From Ganoderma boninense (Eukaryota > Basidiomycota > Agaricomycetes > Polyporales > Polyporaceae), in assembly GCA_002900995.3 (NCBI GenBank), contig CM035308.1, positions 248,001-312,000 on the forward strand: a stretch of DNA of 64,000 nucleotides, given 5' to 3'. A program made the position numbers and the translations under genes. The first letter of the stretch is position 1. Each line of letters starts with the position of its first letter. The notes beneath the pieces are model-generated. The model was given only the letters and a program-made list of their open reading frames with translations. It was not told the origin of the DNA and ran no database searches. Positions 35,327 to 46,013 of the stretch are shown piece after piece.

Positions 35327-36778
35327 GCATGCTTGGGGGAGGGGGGAGAGAGAGACGCAAGTGCTCACGCCGGATGCAGGACCGGGCAGGGGAGCGGCAA
35401 GAGGGTGCGGATTCCAAGGGACGCCTGGGCGAGGTAGGAGATGGGGCAGCCTGAGTGGGGTCCCGATGGGCGGCCAGTCCGAGTCGTAAATCCGGGACGT
35501 ACTCCAAAGTTTACGGAAGAGAGAGAGGAGGGGTTTGCCAGAAAGGATGCGGGGGCGAACGGAACAGGAGTAGATCTGCGAGGACAACGAGAAGGATAGG
35601 CAGGGTGGTGCAGCCCGCGTTGTATCATTCAATGAATGCCTCCCCCCACCCCTTGGTTCAGGCCCCAATGTTCGGCGCCAAGGTTCACCTCAGGCTGTCT
35701 GCTGTGACAGGCTAGGTTGCTCAGGTAACGTTAGCGTTCCGGCGCATGCGGAAGGCTCTGCATCCTGGCTGCAATGAATGATGAATGGACACTTCTGCGA
35801 CTAGCCTTCATTCGGGCCCGGGGGACCGTGTTTCAAATGTGTCTGCCTACTCAACTCTCGCGGAAATCCAGCACACGTTTATCCGAAGGTTATGCCGTGC
35901 CTCGGGAACATCTCATTCACACTCGACGGACGTGACCACCTCCACGTCCCCCACTCCGCTTTTTGGAGAGCTTCCGCTCGAGCGACCTCCCCCCCCCCCC
36001 CGCAAGCGGACGACGGAACGGACACTGGGCACGGGCATGGGAGCGCCAGCTGATCATGGCCGATCGGCGATGTGTGCTCGTTTGCCGTGTGTACATGCCC
36101 GTTGGGGTATTTCGGGGCAGCCTCGGGGCGGGGGCAGCCTTCGCTGAATGCAGCTGTTGTGCTGCGTCCCTTCGGCAATAGAGATCGCGCTCCATCCCCG
36201 TAATCGAGCTTCATTGAAAGCTTGTTTCGCCCTCGCACGCTAGCCGCGTTTGGCTCCCATATGTCAGCGGGTGGTTTTTGTGGCCCTTTGCGATAGCAAT
36301 TGTCGTAGACTTCTGCTGTGGGGCTAGCGGAGGAGGCGGCAACGGGGGAAAGGCGTTGGGGAAGTGGAGATGGGGCATCAGGCCTCAGCAGCGGGTACGG
36401 GCCGTTCGCAATCTGTCCCGCGGCCGCCAGGTTGCGAGGCGCACGCGACGTAAGTAAATGTTGGGCGAGCCTCAGCGTGTCGATGGATCGGGGAGACAAC
36501 ACTGATAGGCACCTACATCGGACACGGAGCGTGGGCACACCGTAGGCACGGCACTGAGCACAGACGGGAGAATGGTCGGACATTCGCCGTTGGAACACAC
36601 GCTCCACACGGGGAGCACTAGGTGGGTTACAGACCGTCAGATACGCTCGCACTCGAGCACTAGATCTCGTGCTTGCTTCCACACTTCGCCTTGGCTTCGC
36701 TCCTCCTCCTCCCTACCCACCCTAGACCAGCTGTTGCTCTTGGAATCCTCGTCTACGACCCCGGCAGTTTTTGGAGAA
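35327..36778. other. Intergenic between convergent FOL3 and AOS1
   Basis: About 1.45 kb with no supported gene. Long minus-strand frames exist but are Pro/Arg/Ala-rich shadows. A run of twelve C sits at about 35990-36001. Confidence 0.45.
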
Positions 36779-39713
36779 TCACGGCATGGACATTCTGACC
36801 ACAGTGCCGCCGCCCAGGTTGCCATCGAAGGTGAAGAAGTTGGCGATGGGCGGCTCTCGCGCAGCCAGGGCCTTGAGGATGTCCTGTGCGAGCAGGCCGC
36901 CCACGACCGCGCAGACCGGAGACAGCTCGTGCGCTGCCGTCGTCGCAACAGTCCTGCACACACACCAGCAAATCGCGGGCAGCATATAACATCATACACA
37001 CCCATTATCATCATCGCGGCGACGAACGTTCGAGAAGGGTGTGCGGAAATTGAGAGCGAGGAGAGTTAGATCGAGGTACAGCGGTGAGGGCACGGCGCAC
37101 GCACTCGATGAGCTCCTTCGGGATGCTGGGTAGCACCTGCTTGTTCACGTCGGCATCCGCGATAAGCTTGTTCGCTATCGCCTCGAGCTCTGGAGCCGCT
37201 GCCGGGCCATCAGGCAGTGAGCCGTCATGAGTAGCCTGGTATTCCCATAGAGCTGTCACCCGCATTTCGCCATAGCATGATAGGTACGTCAGACACCATC
37301 GATCGTAGCATGAGGATTCTGTAACGCACCAAGCACGGAGAACACCATAGCCGGGTTGACTTCCTTCGTCTGGCGTCGCGTCATCCCCGTCCAGCGGTGT
37401 TGAAGTGCCGTCTGTAGGGGCGAGTAGATGACGGTGTTCTTCACGTTCTTGGCAGCATCCTTCTGTGCCGAACGGTCTCTGCGGGAATTAAGTGCTGTGA
37501 GAGATCGACTCAGGTCTGACAGAACGCAGTGGGGACGCACGGCGCGATGTAGTCATGCTTTAGCAGGTCGCAGAAGATGTAGCCTAGGAGGCCGTAGGTG
37601 CCCCCCGAGTAGAAGGGTTTGTTGAGCCTTCGGCAGGCGTCGTTGAGGCGTATCTGAGGCACGGTCGCCAGCGGTCACGGTTAGTAAGCCTTGGAGCCAA
37701 TAAAGCGTCCGAAGAGCGCACGTACCAGGGTAGCTCGATCGACGTCAGTGACGCACACCATATCCACGCCCGAAAGCAGTGTGTCCAAAGCATCGTTCTC
37801 GAGGATAGAGGGGTCCGACTGCGTCTCCACTGCGACCAGAGGATTCAGGCTTTCAATTCTTGCTTTAGCGGCGTCCACCCTCTGCGAGTGGCACGGATCG
37901 TCAGCACAGAAGTCGAGCACTACAGTGAGGCGGCCAAAGGAAACCTAAACCGGCGCCTTCCCGTATTTCGAGCAGTTCGCTCTGCACACGGCGGAGCGCC
38001 GATGCCTATACTCGGCCATGCCAATGAGAATGAGCGTAGGACCGGGGCCCTGCGCGCGCCCACGGTCCGCAGTGTATAGGCTACAGAGGGGGGCATACGT
38101 GAGAGCCCAGTGCGCCTGGGCGCGCCAGGGACGCTCCCTCCTTGACAAGCTTTGAGTCCGTGCTTGCCGTGTGCGGAAGGGTCCCCACAGTGCAGCCGGA
38201 AAGGCCCCGCCGCAAATGGGAAACCCAGCACGGCGGCGCCGAACCGCCCAGCGGCACGCCGCTGGAGTTCACGTCGCTGAGAGACTCCGCCCGCACTCAC
38301 GACGTATAGGCTGGGGCATACTGGGTCGGACAGCACTCGTGGCCCGTCCATGCGCCCGATCTCAGCCTCACCTTTTTGCCAACATCCTCATCTCGGTAGA
38401 AGAAGCCAGCGCCGAGGTCTTGCTCCTCGACATCGTCGGGATCGGCGACGACGAGTTTACCTATGCCCGCCAGCACGATATTTTTAATCGCCTCGGTCGC
38501 CACGCCCCGGAGGCGGACCACCAGGATGGTAGCGTTGCGCATCCTATAGAGGACCAAGAACGGACGTCAGTGCCAGTCTGCCAGTCTCATGATCCCTCGC
38601 CGCGCGCTGGAGAAGGCGGGCCCGCGTCCAAGCATAGCACACAGATGCCACAGCGCGCGCAGGCGGCGTCGCGAAGCGTCACACCCAGACCCCATGCAGC
38701 GTCTGCTGATGCGCATGCCCCCATGCATGGGCCGATAAGAGGCTCGGCGCGCCAATGGCGGCATGGCTATATGAGCAGCGGCTCGTGCGGTTCCCCCCGC
38801 GGGACAGCGGGAGTAGTTGCATACGGGGTCGCGCCAAGGCTCCCTGATAATACACCTATATGCCTGTTTTGGGGTACTATCCTTTGGCCTGGTTTTGTCT
38901 GAAAGACGAATATCAAGGCAATCTGCCCCATGTTACCATGAAGAGGCTCGTCAACTTAATGTGAACTCCTTTACCATCCTTTGCCGCGGCTGTGGAGAAG
39001 CGGACTGTAAGCCTGTAATAAAAACCAGGACTCACGGCGAAACGCTTGTAGTCCTCTATAGAGGCACATTACGGTTTCTGCGACGAAGGATGGCAAAGGG
39101 CAATCTGAATATACTACCAAGCATCTTTCCTACAGTCCGCCGAAGTGGCCGAAGTGGATGTTCTGATCTGCATCTAGTGGACCCGTGGCTAGCCGTCGAG
39201 GGCCATTCTCGTCTGGAAAACGACGCACGCCGGCCGAGTCCAGCAAGTTTTTCTGGACACGGATCAGTCCTACAACCTCGCCAAAAATCACAGGAACAGC
39301 AAATTTTCGCTCGTCGGGGCCCGCTGGCTGTATTCGAATAAATTTCATCAACAAAAGGGCCAACATACTTGGGTGGCAGACTCACTGAATGTTTCCCAAC
39401 CCCGCTACTAGATGTATTAACTCAGATGCCGGCCAGTGGCCCGTTGTCGGGACAGGATGAAGCATTAAACAGCCTCCTACCCTGGATTAGGGATGTCCAC
39501 TCCAGACCCCCCCCCCCAATTTTGCCCGAATTGGGGGCAAGCATGATCATCTTAACTCATCGATTTCATCCGGACTCGAGACCAGGCATGTAGGTGTATT
39601 ATCAGGGGGCCCGCCCATGTGACGAGCGGGTGGAAAGGACAAGAGAGAAGCGCACCTTTGCTGGGCTTCGAGGCCCCAGAGCCGGATCTGCCTGTCGTAC
39701 ACGGCCGCTTCAT
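36779..39713 (-). CDS. AOS1: SUMO-activating enzyme subunit Aos1 (SAE1)
   Basis: Smaller subunit of the heterodimeric SUMO E1. Exons identified: 39713-39656 (EAAVYDRQIRLWGLEAQQ), 38543-38372 (MRNATILVVRLRGVATEAIK, IVLAGIGKLVVADPDD, GAGFFYRDEDVGKK), 37881 to about 37730 (RVDAAKARIESLNPLV, SGVDMVCVTDVDRATLV), about 37654-37543 (CRRLNKPFYSGGTYGLLGYI), about 37500-37330 (TGMTRRQTKEVNPAMVF), about 37250-37100 (ALWEYQATHDGSLP) and about 36980-36779 (HELSPVCAVVGGLLAQDILK ... VVRMSMP). All resolved junctions are in phase, with no frame correction. Aos1 lacks the catalytic Cys and UFD, which sit in Uba2, as expected here. The first coding exon, with the Met, lies upstream of 39713 and was not found. 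Two introns are unusually long: 1112 nt (with an inverted-repeat element) and 490 nt. Confidence 0.9.
38842..39607. mobile_element. TIR element in the AOS1 intron, 766 bp
   Basis: The left end CCCTGATAATACACCTA... (38842-38866) matches the reverse complement of the right end (39583-39607) at 24 of 25 positions. It sits wholly inside a 1112-nt AOS1 intron. There is no coding capacity, so it is nonautonomous. The target duplication is unclear: GGC flanks both ends if the left end starts one base earlier (38841). Inside are a C run and hairpin (about 39509-39537). Superfamily not assigned. The ends differ from those of the element at 7669-8342. Confidence 0.75.
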
Positions 39714-41447
39714 CTGTGCAGTTGTGGAAGAAGGAAGACGGGGGGAGAGAACAAGGCGAGACAAATAGAGTCAGTCAGCGTGGCGTTCTACTGTCTTCAC
39801 TGAGCGGAGCGAGATCCCCAAGATGGTCTGCGAGGGACGACGACGACGATGACGCCGATCGCCATTCATTGCATTGCATCGTGGTTCGCGGGGCAATGCA
39901 CAACGAACATATGACATATAACGTGACGATGGAGACAAGGCCACCGGGGCCTTTAGTCGGACTGGCGGAGATGTCATGTTATGTTCGGATACCCTGGGTC
40001 TCTCTCACTGAGAGCCCTACGCGTTCCGCGCAGCGCCGTGCGCTGTCCATGGGGCCCTGTCAAGTGTCTGATCAAGAAGACCCACCTTCCGTGATAGAGA
40101 GGGGGACGGCCGTTGTGCCTGGATCGAGCGTAGCCATAGTTGCTGGGCTTGACGACGAAGCTTGACCCACGCGTCCGCTGAATATCGTTCCGTGAGAGCG
40201 CGTTGATTACTTGCACGCGGGGGGCCGCTTCTAGGGCGTTTTCCGTCTTCTCGTTCGTCTCTCCCGCGTCGGACTTGCGGGGCAGCGACGGGACGGGGAA
40301 GGGGGGAAGTCGTGGTGGCGGCGGGAGCTGTGGAAGTTGGAGGAAGAAGGGGGAGCGGGCGCGTGACTGCGGGCAACAAGGTTGCATCTCCTTTTCGAGA
40401 CGACGCCCGCCTAATCTCGGCCGTTGCCGCCCGCGCGCCCTGCCGCGGCACAGATAACCATGTGGCGCCCTGCCCGCCGGCGCCGCGGAGGAAGGTTTTG
40501 CGTTTAGTATAGTAGCTAAGTAAGTATACGTTCTTGCACGCCCTGCCACCCAACGCAATCTCCACCCTCGTCCCGGGCGTGCCTTGGGCGGCCTGCTACG
40601 AGGATCGCACGAGCGCAACCCGGCGCGAGCGTGGCACTCGCTCGCATGGGTGCAGACGATCCAGGGAAAGGCACGCCGACATCCGGCGAATCAACAGCCG
40701 ACTGATGCATCTCAGGCCAAGCAATCTCGTGGCCGGTACGTACCAGCTCGCGTGCCCATGCAACTCCAGCGGAGTACAAGGAGCACGGTCCCCGAACGGG
40801 ACGGGTACCCACGGAACCATAATGAACTCGCCTAAGTGTGGGAGGCACATACGTATTCGTATTCCTGAGCCGTACATCGCACGCCCCAGACATCAGCAGG
40901 TCGTCAGCGGGCGAGGGAGAGGCACTGGGCAGGCATGCTGGATGAGCAGCGGTAGCGGTAACGATAAAATGTAAATGTAATACACGGTGAGCGACGCTTC
41001 AAGCTTCAGCTCCAGCAAGGACACAGGCACGGGCATAGCACGACGGAACACAGCAGCAGCAGGAAGTACGGTGAGTAGTGTATGATACGATTGATATACG
41101 GGTACGCATAGCAGGGGAGCGAGTGAGCAAGTAAGCAGGTGCAGCAGGCAAGCAAGTCAGTATGGAGACAAAATATGGCACCGACCGTCCGACCGTCCGA
41201 CCGTTCGCCCCGGGACGACATCCCGAGGCCATAAACACGCCTCGAGGCTACGAGGCCCGGGATCGCCCCGCACACGACATACTTAATAAAAACACGGGAG
41301 CCACAATCACGATGCGACGATCGTCGTCTGTGGCCAAGAAAGGCGCAGGGGGAAGGCAGAGGCAGAGGGCAGCACGGAATCCGCATCCGCATCCGTATCC
41401 GCACCCGGCGCCGCGCTGCACAAGCACTAGCACTGAGCAGCCGAGTC
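39714..41447. other. Upstream of AOS1 and 3' flank of Zn2Cys6 gene
   Basis: About 1.7 kb. Should contain the missing first exon of AOS1, probably within 39800-39910, but I could not fix it. The rest shows only GC-rich shadow frames and a short ATCCGC microsatellite near 41388-41402. Confidence 0.4.
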
Positions 41448-44400
41448 TCAGTTGGCCATGAGCGGCATGCCATTCTCGTTCGACGCGCCGTCCCGGTCAT
41501 CGTCCAATCTGCGATGGCGCGCGTCAGCTTCTCGCATCCATCTCGAGCACTCGAGATTTAGAAGCACTGTCGCAGGCGACAGGGGGAGAGAGGGGGGAAC
41601 TCACAAGTAGTTGCGTTCGATCTCCGACAGGATAGACAGGAAGTCCCCTACGCAGAAGAAGAAGAGACACGAGCGCGTGTTAGCCAAGCCGCGCACGGAG
41701 GAAATACTCGGAAGTCAGAAGTCGGAACTCGGGGGGCTCGGGACTCGGAACTCGGGATGCGGGAAGGAGAAGACGAAGGGGCATGTAGGAGGAGGGGGGT
41801 GCACACGGAAATGGAAGGCGCAGCGACAAAAGCCAACTGAAACCGAAGACGAAGCAGGAGGGAAGGGGGGGGGAGAGAAGAGGGCAGAAGCTCACAGAGG
41901 TAAGCATGCGCGCGCGCCGCAGAAGCGGGCGCAGTCTCCGCCTTGCGCACCGCGTCCAGCAAGGTGGAGGCGACGAACCGGACCTTGTGCACCTATTGGT
42001 ATCATATGGTTCCAGTCAGCACATCGGCTCCGACGGGGCCAGAGAACGCGAACGCGCGCGAGCGAAGATCGTCGCCACCCACCAGAGAAGGCCCGTTCGT
42101 GGCGATGGACTGGATGGGGATGCTGAATGGGCGCAAGCACGATCGTCAGCAGTCTGAGCCCAATGCAGCCGTGTATCGCATGGCAATGGCACGACGCACC
42201 TGTGGAGGATGTTGAGGAGGTCGCTCGCGACCAGTTCGCGGTCCTCGGCCGCCCTGTGCTCGTCCACGCTCCCTTGCAGCGATGTGACGAGCTCGTCGCG
42301 GTACTGCTCGATGACAAAGCGGACCAATTGCTAGCGCACACACGGCGCGAGTAGAGACGCAAGCATGTCAGCCGCCAGCGTGAGACAGCCAAGCTCGTGC
42401 CCATTCATCTGTCCGTCCGTTCGTCCGTTCGGGTGGGCACAAACGCACCTGCGTCACATACAAGTTCGCCTGCATGACCAAGAACGGGTTGAGCGCGTTC
42501 GCGCGCGACGCGTTCGGGTTGTCGAAGAAGTCCTTGACCTCCGTGAACGCCGCCTGCCGGAAGCCCGCCCCGCCGAACTCGGGCGGGAGGTGCGACTGCG
42601 AGTGCGCGAACTTGAGGCGGAGCGGGTCGGGCGCGTGCCCCAGCGCGGACACGATGCGCGAGTGCAGCGCCTGCACCTCCTCGAGGCGTGCGGTGAGGAA
42701 CTGGCCCTGCGGGGGCGACCGCTTGTCGACCCGGATCCGGACGAGGATCTCGCCGAGGAGCGCGAAGATGCGTGAGATGTAGTTGAGCCCGGACACTATT
42801 GCGGTCTTCCCGTGGGGCTGCGGGAGGTATGCGCTGGGGGTGATGCTAGGGTAGAGCAGGTAGACGGCGCGAGGCGCGAGCGGAGCAGAGCAGAGCAGAG
42901 CAGGGTCCAGGGAGCCGATCCGAGAGAAGGGCAGCGCGACGCAGGCGAGCGAAGACGGAGCACGATGCGCACAACGCGCGGGGGGCACGGGTAAGGGGTG
43001 GTTAATCCTCGGGCAGGCGTCGGGGGGTCGTGACCACTTACTATTCGTCGTCGAGCTCTCGTGGAAAATTACACGTGGTGTCCTCGTCTCGGAGGCAGAT
43101 CGGGCGGCCCAGGAGGATGGACATGGATTTATCCGCTGTACGCGTCAGATGCACCCGAGGTCAGCATCGATTAGGATAGAGTTGCTCCGGCTGATCATGC
43201 AGACACCGCGGAGGAAATCAAGATGCTCACCCCCAAATAGCAACCAGAACGTCCTTCGACGGACTTCGCACTCGATGTAGTCGAGCCCTTCGTACGACGA
43301 CTCCTCGTGCATGCGAAGGGTCACGGCAATGTGCGCTGCTTCCCCAAACGCTGCATGCTGCGTCGCGTCATGGCCTTCGCAGAAGTGATAGCAACTGTCG
43401 CTGTACAGAGAGGCACGCGTGTAAGCATGGGAGAACGCACGCAATGGGGAGCGAGTTCTCGAAAAATGACATACAAGTACCGGATTACGACGTGCATCGA
43501 CGTTGGCGGGTCGTAGGACGCGACTGAGATGTGTCGACTGGCCTCATGGCAGGTCTGCGCGAGCTTCCGGACCGCGTGGCGCTCCATGGGCAAATACGAC
43601 CGCGGGACCTGTACAAGGGTGGACGCGACCGTGGCCATGACGAGCGCGAAGAAGAGCGGATCTCGCTCCTCGCGGCGTGCGTGGATGTCCGCCATAAAGG
43701 ACGGCTTGTGCACGCACGGCGTTAGTGGGTAGACAAAGTCGAAAAAGAGGGCAATAATGAGGAGAATGGTATCGCGCGGCGCAACGTCTTCCAGCCGGTG
43801 CGGGCGGTAGTGGTATGAAAGAGGGGGTATAACGGAGGACGGTAGAACAGAAAGCGCTTGGTACTGCTTGTACGACCAGTTGTGGAGCGGGTACGTGCTG
43901 AACTGGTCCGAGGGCGACCCGCACTGTGGGGGCTCGTCTTGGCGCGGCGACGAACGCGAGGACATACCCATAGCCATGTGTTCGGGGAGGCGCGAGTTGC
44001 CGAAGGACGAGGGCACGGACATGGTGAGCGGCGGAAACTGGGAGTGGAATCCGTCCGCAGCGATCGGATAGCGCGAGGGCGGCAGGGCTGAGATGCCCTG
44101 GACCGAGCCAAGGGATGTATCAAGGAATGGAACTTGTGCGGAGGCGGCAAGCGCAGTCTGAGTTGGGCTCGCCGCGCTCTGGGATGTCGAGGCAGGGGAG
44201 CGCGGGATTTCGGAGCCATTTGGGCTTTCCTGCTGAGCGGCCGCGGCCGCGGCTGCTGCCTCTTGGAGTCTGCGGAGTACCTGCGGGACGCACCACGGAG
44301 ATTGGAAAGCTGGGGGCGAAGCGTGCTCGACGCGAGGACTCACAAGTTCGGCGGGCCTCGCTTCTTGGGCTGGTAGTCGTAGGTGCAGGGGATGCCGAGG

Positions 44401-44870
44401 GTGATGCAGTGCTTGCAGGATCCCTTCGGATCGTCCGGATTCTCGCGCGCGCATCTCACCTTGCGCGCACGGCAGGCGTCGCAGCCTGTGGAGAAGGTCA
44501 ACGGAGCAGGAACGGGAGCCGTAGGAGAGGGTGCGCACTCTGTGATTGCCGCCTGGAGGAAAGCAAGGAGAGGGCATCGGTCAGCATGGGCGGCTCGGAA
44601 GAAGAGGAAAGAGACACAACATGGCGAAGCTAGGCGGAGGCGGCGGATTGGCGGAAGTGGGGAGGGGTGCGGGGTAGAACAGAGACAGAGGAGGGGACTG
44701 CGGGGCGGGGCGGGGCAAGAGGGACGGGCTGAAGGGGAGCGGGGAAATCTCGGAGAAAGGGCGACTGACTTTCTCTTGATCTTGCTGGATTCGGACGGGT
44801 CCTTGGGACTGGGGTCGTCAGAAGGGGGTGTGGGCGATGTGGATTCTTTTTTTGTACGTGCGGAGGGCAT
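41448..44870 (-). CDS. Zn2Cys6 transcription factor with fungal-specific regulatory domain
   Basis: Nuclear DNA-binding regulator. MPSARTKKESTSPTPPSDDP at 44870 begins a basic, disordered lead. The binuclear cluster follows at about 44490-44345: TGCDACRARKVRCAREN, then GSCKHC and GIPCTYDYQPKKRGPPNL. An Ala/Gln/Ser-rich linker leads to the fungal_trans domain: LFFDFVYPLTPCVHKPSFMA, FALVMATVASTLVQVPRSYL, then AFGEAAHIAVTLRMHEES, EVRRRTFWLLFGG and SILLGRPICLRDED. Downstream exons cover PPEFGGAGFRQAAFTEVKDF, VRFVIEQYRDELVTSLQG and KVRFVASTLLDAVRKAE, ending GASNENGMPLMAN at 41448. Around eight or nine exons. The region 44560-44770 stays open in frame but looks intronic, so the exact N-terminal splice is uncertain. 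Target genes unknown. Confidence 0.85.
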
Positions 44871-44993
44871 GGTCGAGGGAAGAGGGAGGGGAAAGAGGGC
44901 AGGGGCTGGGCGTGGGCGTGGAGAGAGGCCGGGCTGGGGACCGAGGGGGAGGAGGCGCTGGGCGGGAGAGGCGTAGGGGCGGGGACAATCACG

Positions 44994-46013
44994 GTGACGG
45001 TGGCGATGGCGGGATACTTATTCGCTCGCGCTCGCAGGCACGGACGAGACGAGGAGCCAGAAGCGAGGGCTACGCCGCGGGCAAGAAAGAGGCGTCATGA
45101 TTTTGAACGCGTTTTGTTTGTGCGCGTGTGGGCAGCAGCTGCTCTGCACGCTCGGTTGGTTCTCCGAATCCGAACCCGAATCCGATCCCAGCAACCTCAG
45201 GCGAAACCAATTCCGCGCACGCTCGCGGACGTCGCAGTCACAGTCCATCTGGCACCCGCATCTGCCTCGACACCCGGCATCTTTCCCATTCCCAATCCGG
45301 CCTTCTCGTTCTCTTCCGCCCGACAAATAATTCTCGACATCCCACCCCATAACGACTCCGTCACGCCGACACCAGACCCCAGCCGGCTCATCTCCGGCCA
45401 TTCCTCCGTCCCCTCTCTCGGGCCCCCGTCCCCTTTCCCGTCCATCGCGATCTCAATCAAGGTTATCGTCGCATGCTCCTCCTCCCCTCCGCACGCGCCC
45501 GCCTCCTTCCCCGTCCAACAAACACTCGACGATGAGCTGCCCTGGGATTATTTGCCCTGCCATTACGACAGCCGCGCTCCTACTCTACTCTATCCTCCAT
45601 CCAATATTCCACCCCCGTTTTGTCCCCTCGCTGCGTTCCAGCAGCCCTCCTCGATGCGAAGCCCGTCATCCCCGCCCCCCGTCGCAACCACTCGCCCTCC
45701 CCTTACTTACGCCCGTCCAAAGCCAGTCAGAAGGGACGCTGGTGCTCCTGCTTCTCGCCTTCCCCGCGCACGTGAACGACCGCGACCACCCTCATCAGCC
45801 GGCCCATCCGCCGCGCGCCGCGCACGCCAGTCCCAGCACCAGAAGCCCCAGCCCCTCCTTTTGGCACGCGCGACGACCGAGCGCCCTCCCCGCATGATCG
45901 CGGGGCCTTCGTCAAAGCAGACCCAGGCGGCAGCCCAGCGCCGCTTCCTCTTCGATCGGAACCGTCCACAGGGATCACCAGTCTTCGGGGCCTTTAACCT
46001 CGCCCAGCACTAG
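44994..46013 (+). CDS. Possible hypothetical protein, tail-to-tail with PPR gene
   Basis: 339-codon open frame on the plus strand. Much is Pro/Ser/Arg-rich and could be chance in GC-rich DNA, but the last part (AAAQRRFLFDRNRPQGSPVF, GAFNLAQH) has ordinary composition and C-ending codons like neighbouring genes. Its stop overlaps the last 20 bases of the PPR gene on the other strand. Start and introns uncertain, no family recognised. Otherwise this stretch is the upstream region of the Zn2Cys6 gene. Confidence 0.3.
   Translation: MTVAMAGYLFARARRHGRDEEPEARATPRARKRRHDFERVLFVRVWAAAALHARLVLRIRTRIRSQQPQAKPIPRTLADVAVTVHLAPASASTPGIFPIPNPAFSFSSARQIILDIPPHNDSVTPTPDPSRLISGHSSVPSLGPPSPFPSIAISIKVIVACSSSPPHAPASFPVQQTLDDELPWDYLPCHYDSRAPTLLYPPSNIPPPFCPLAAFQQPSSMRSPSSPPPVATTRPPLTYARPKPVRRDAGAPASRLPRARERPRPPSSAGPSAARRARQSQHQKPQPLLLARATTERPPRMIAGPSSKQTQAAAQRRFLFDRNRPQGSPVFGAFNLAQH

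Noticed and set aside
39974..40618. 214-codon minus-strand frame upstream of AOS1
   Set aside because: Arg/Pro-rich low complexity with no domain and no splice link to the AOS1 exon at 39713.
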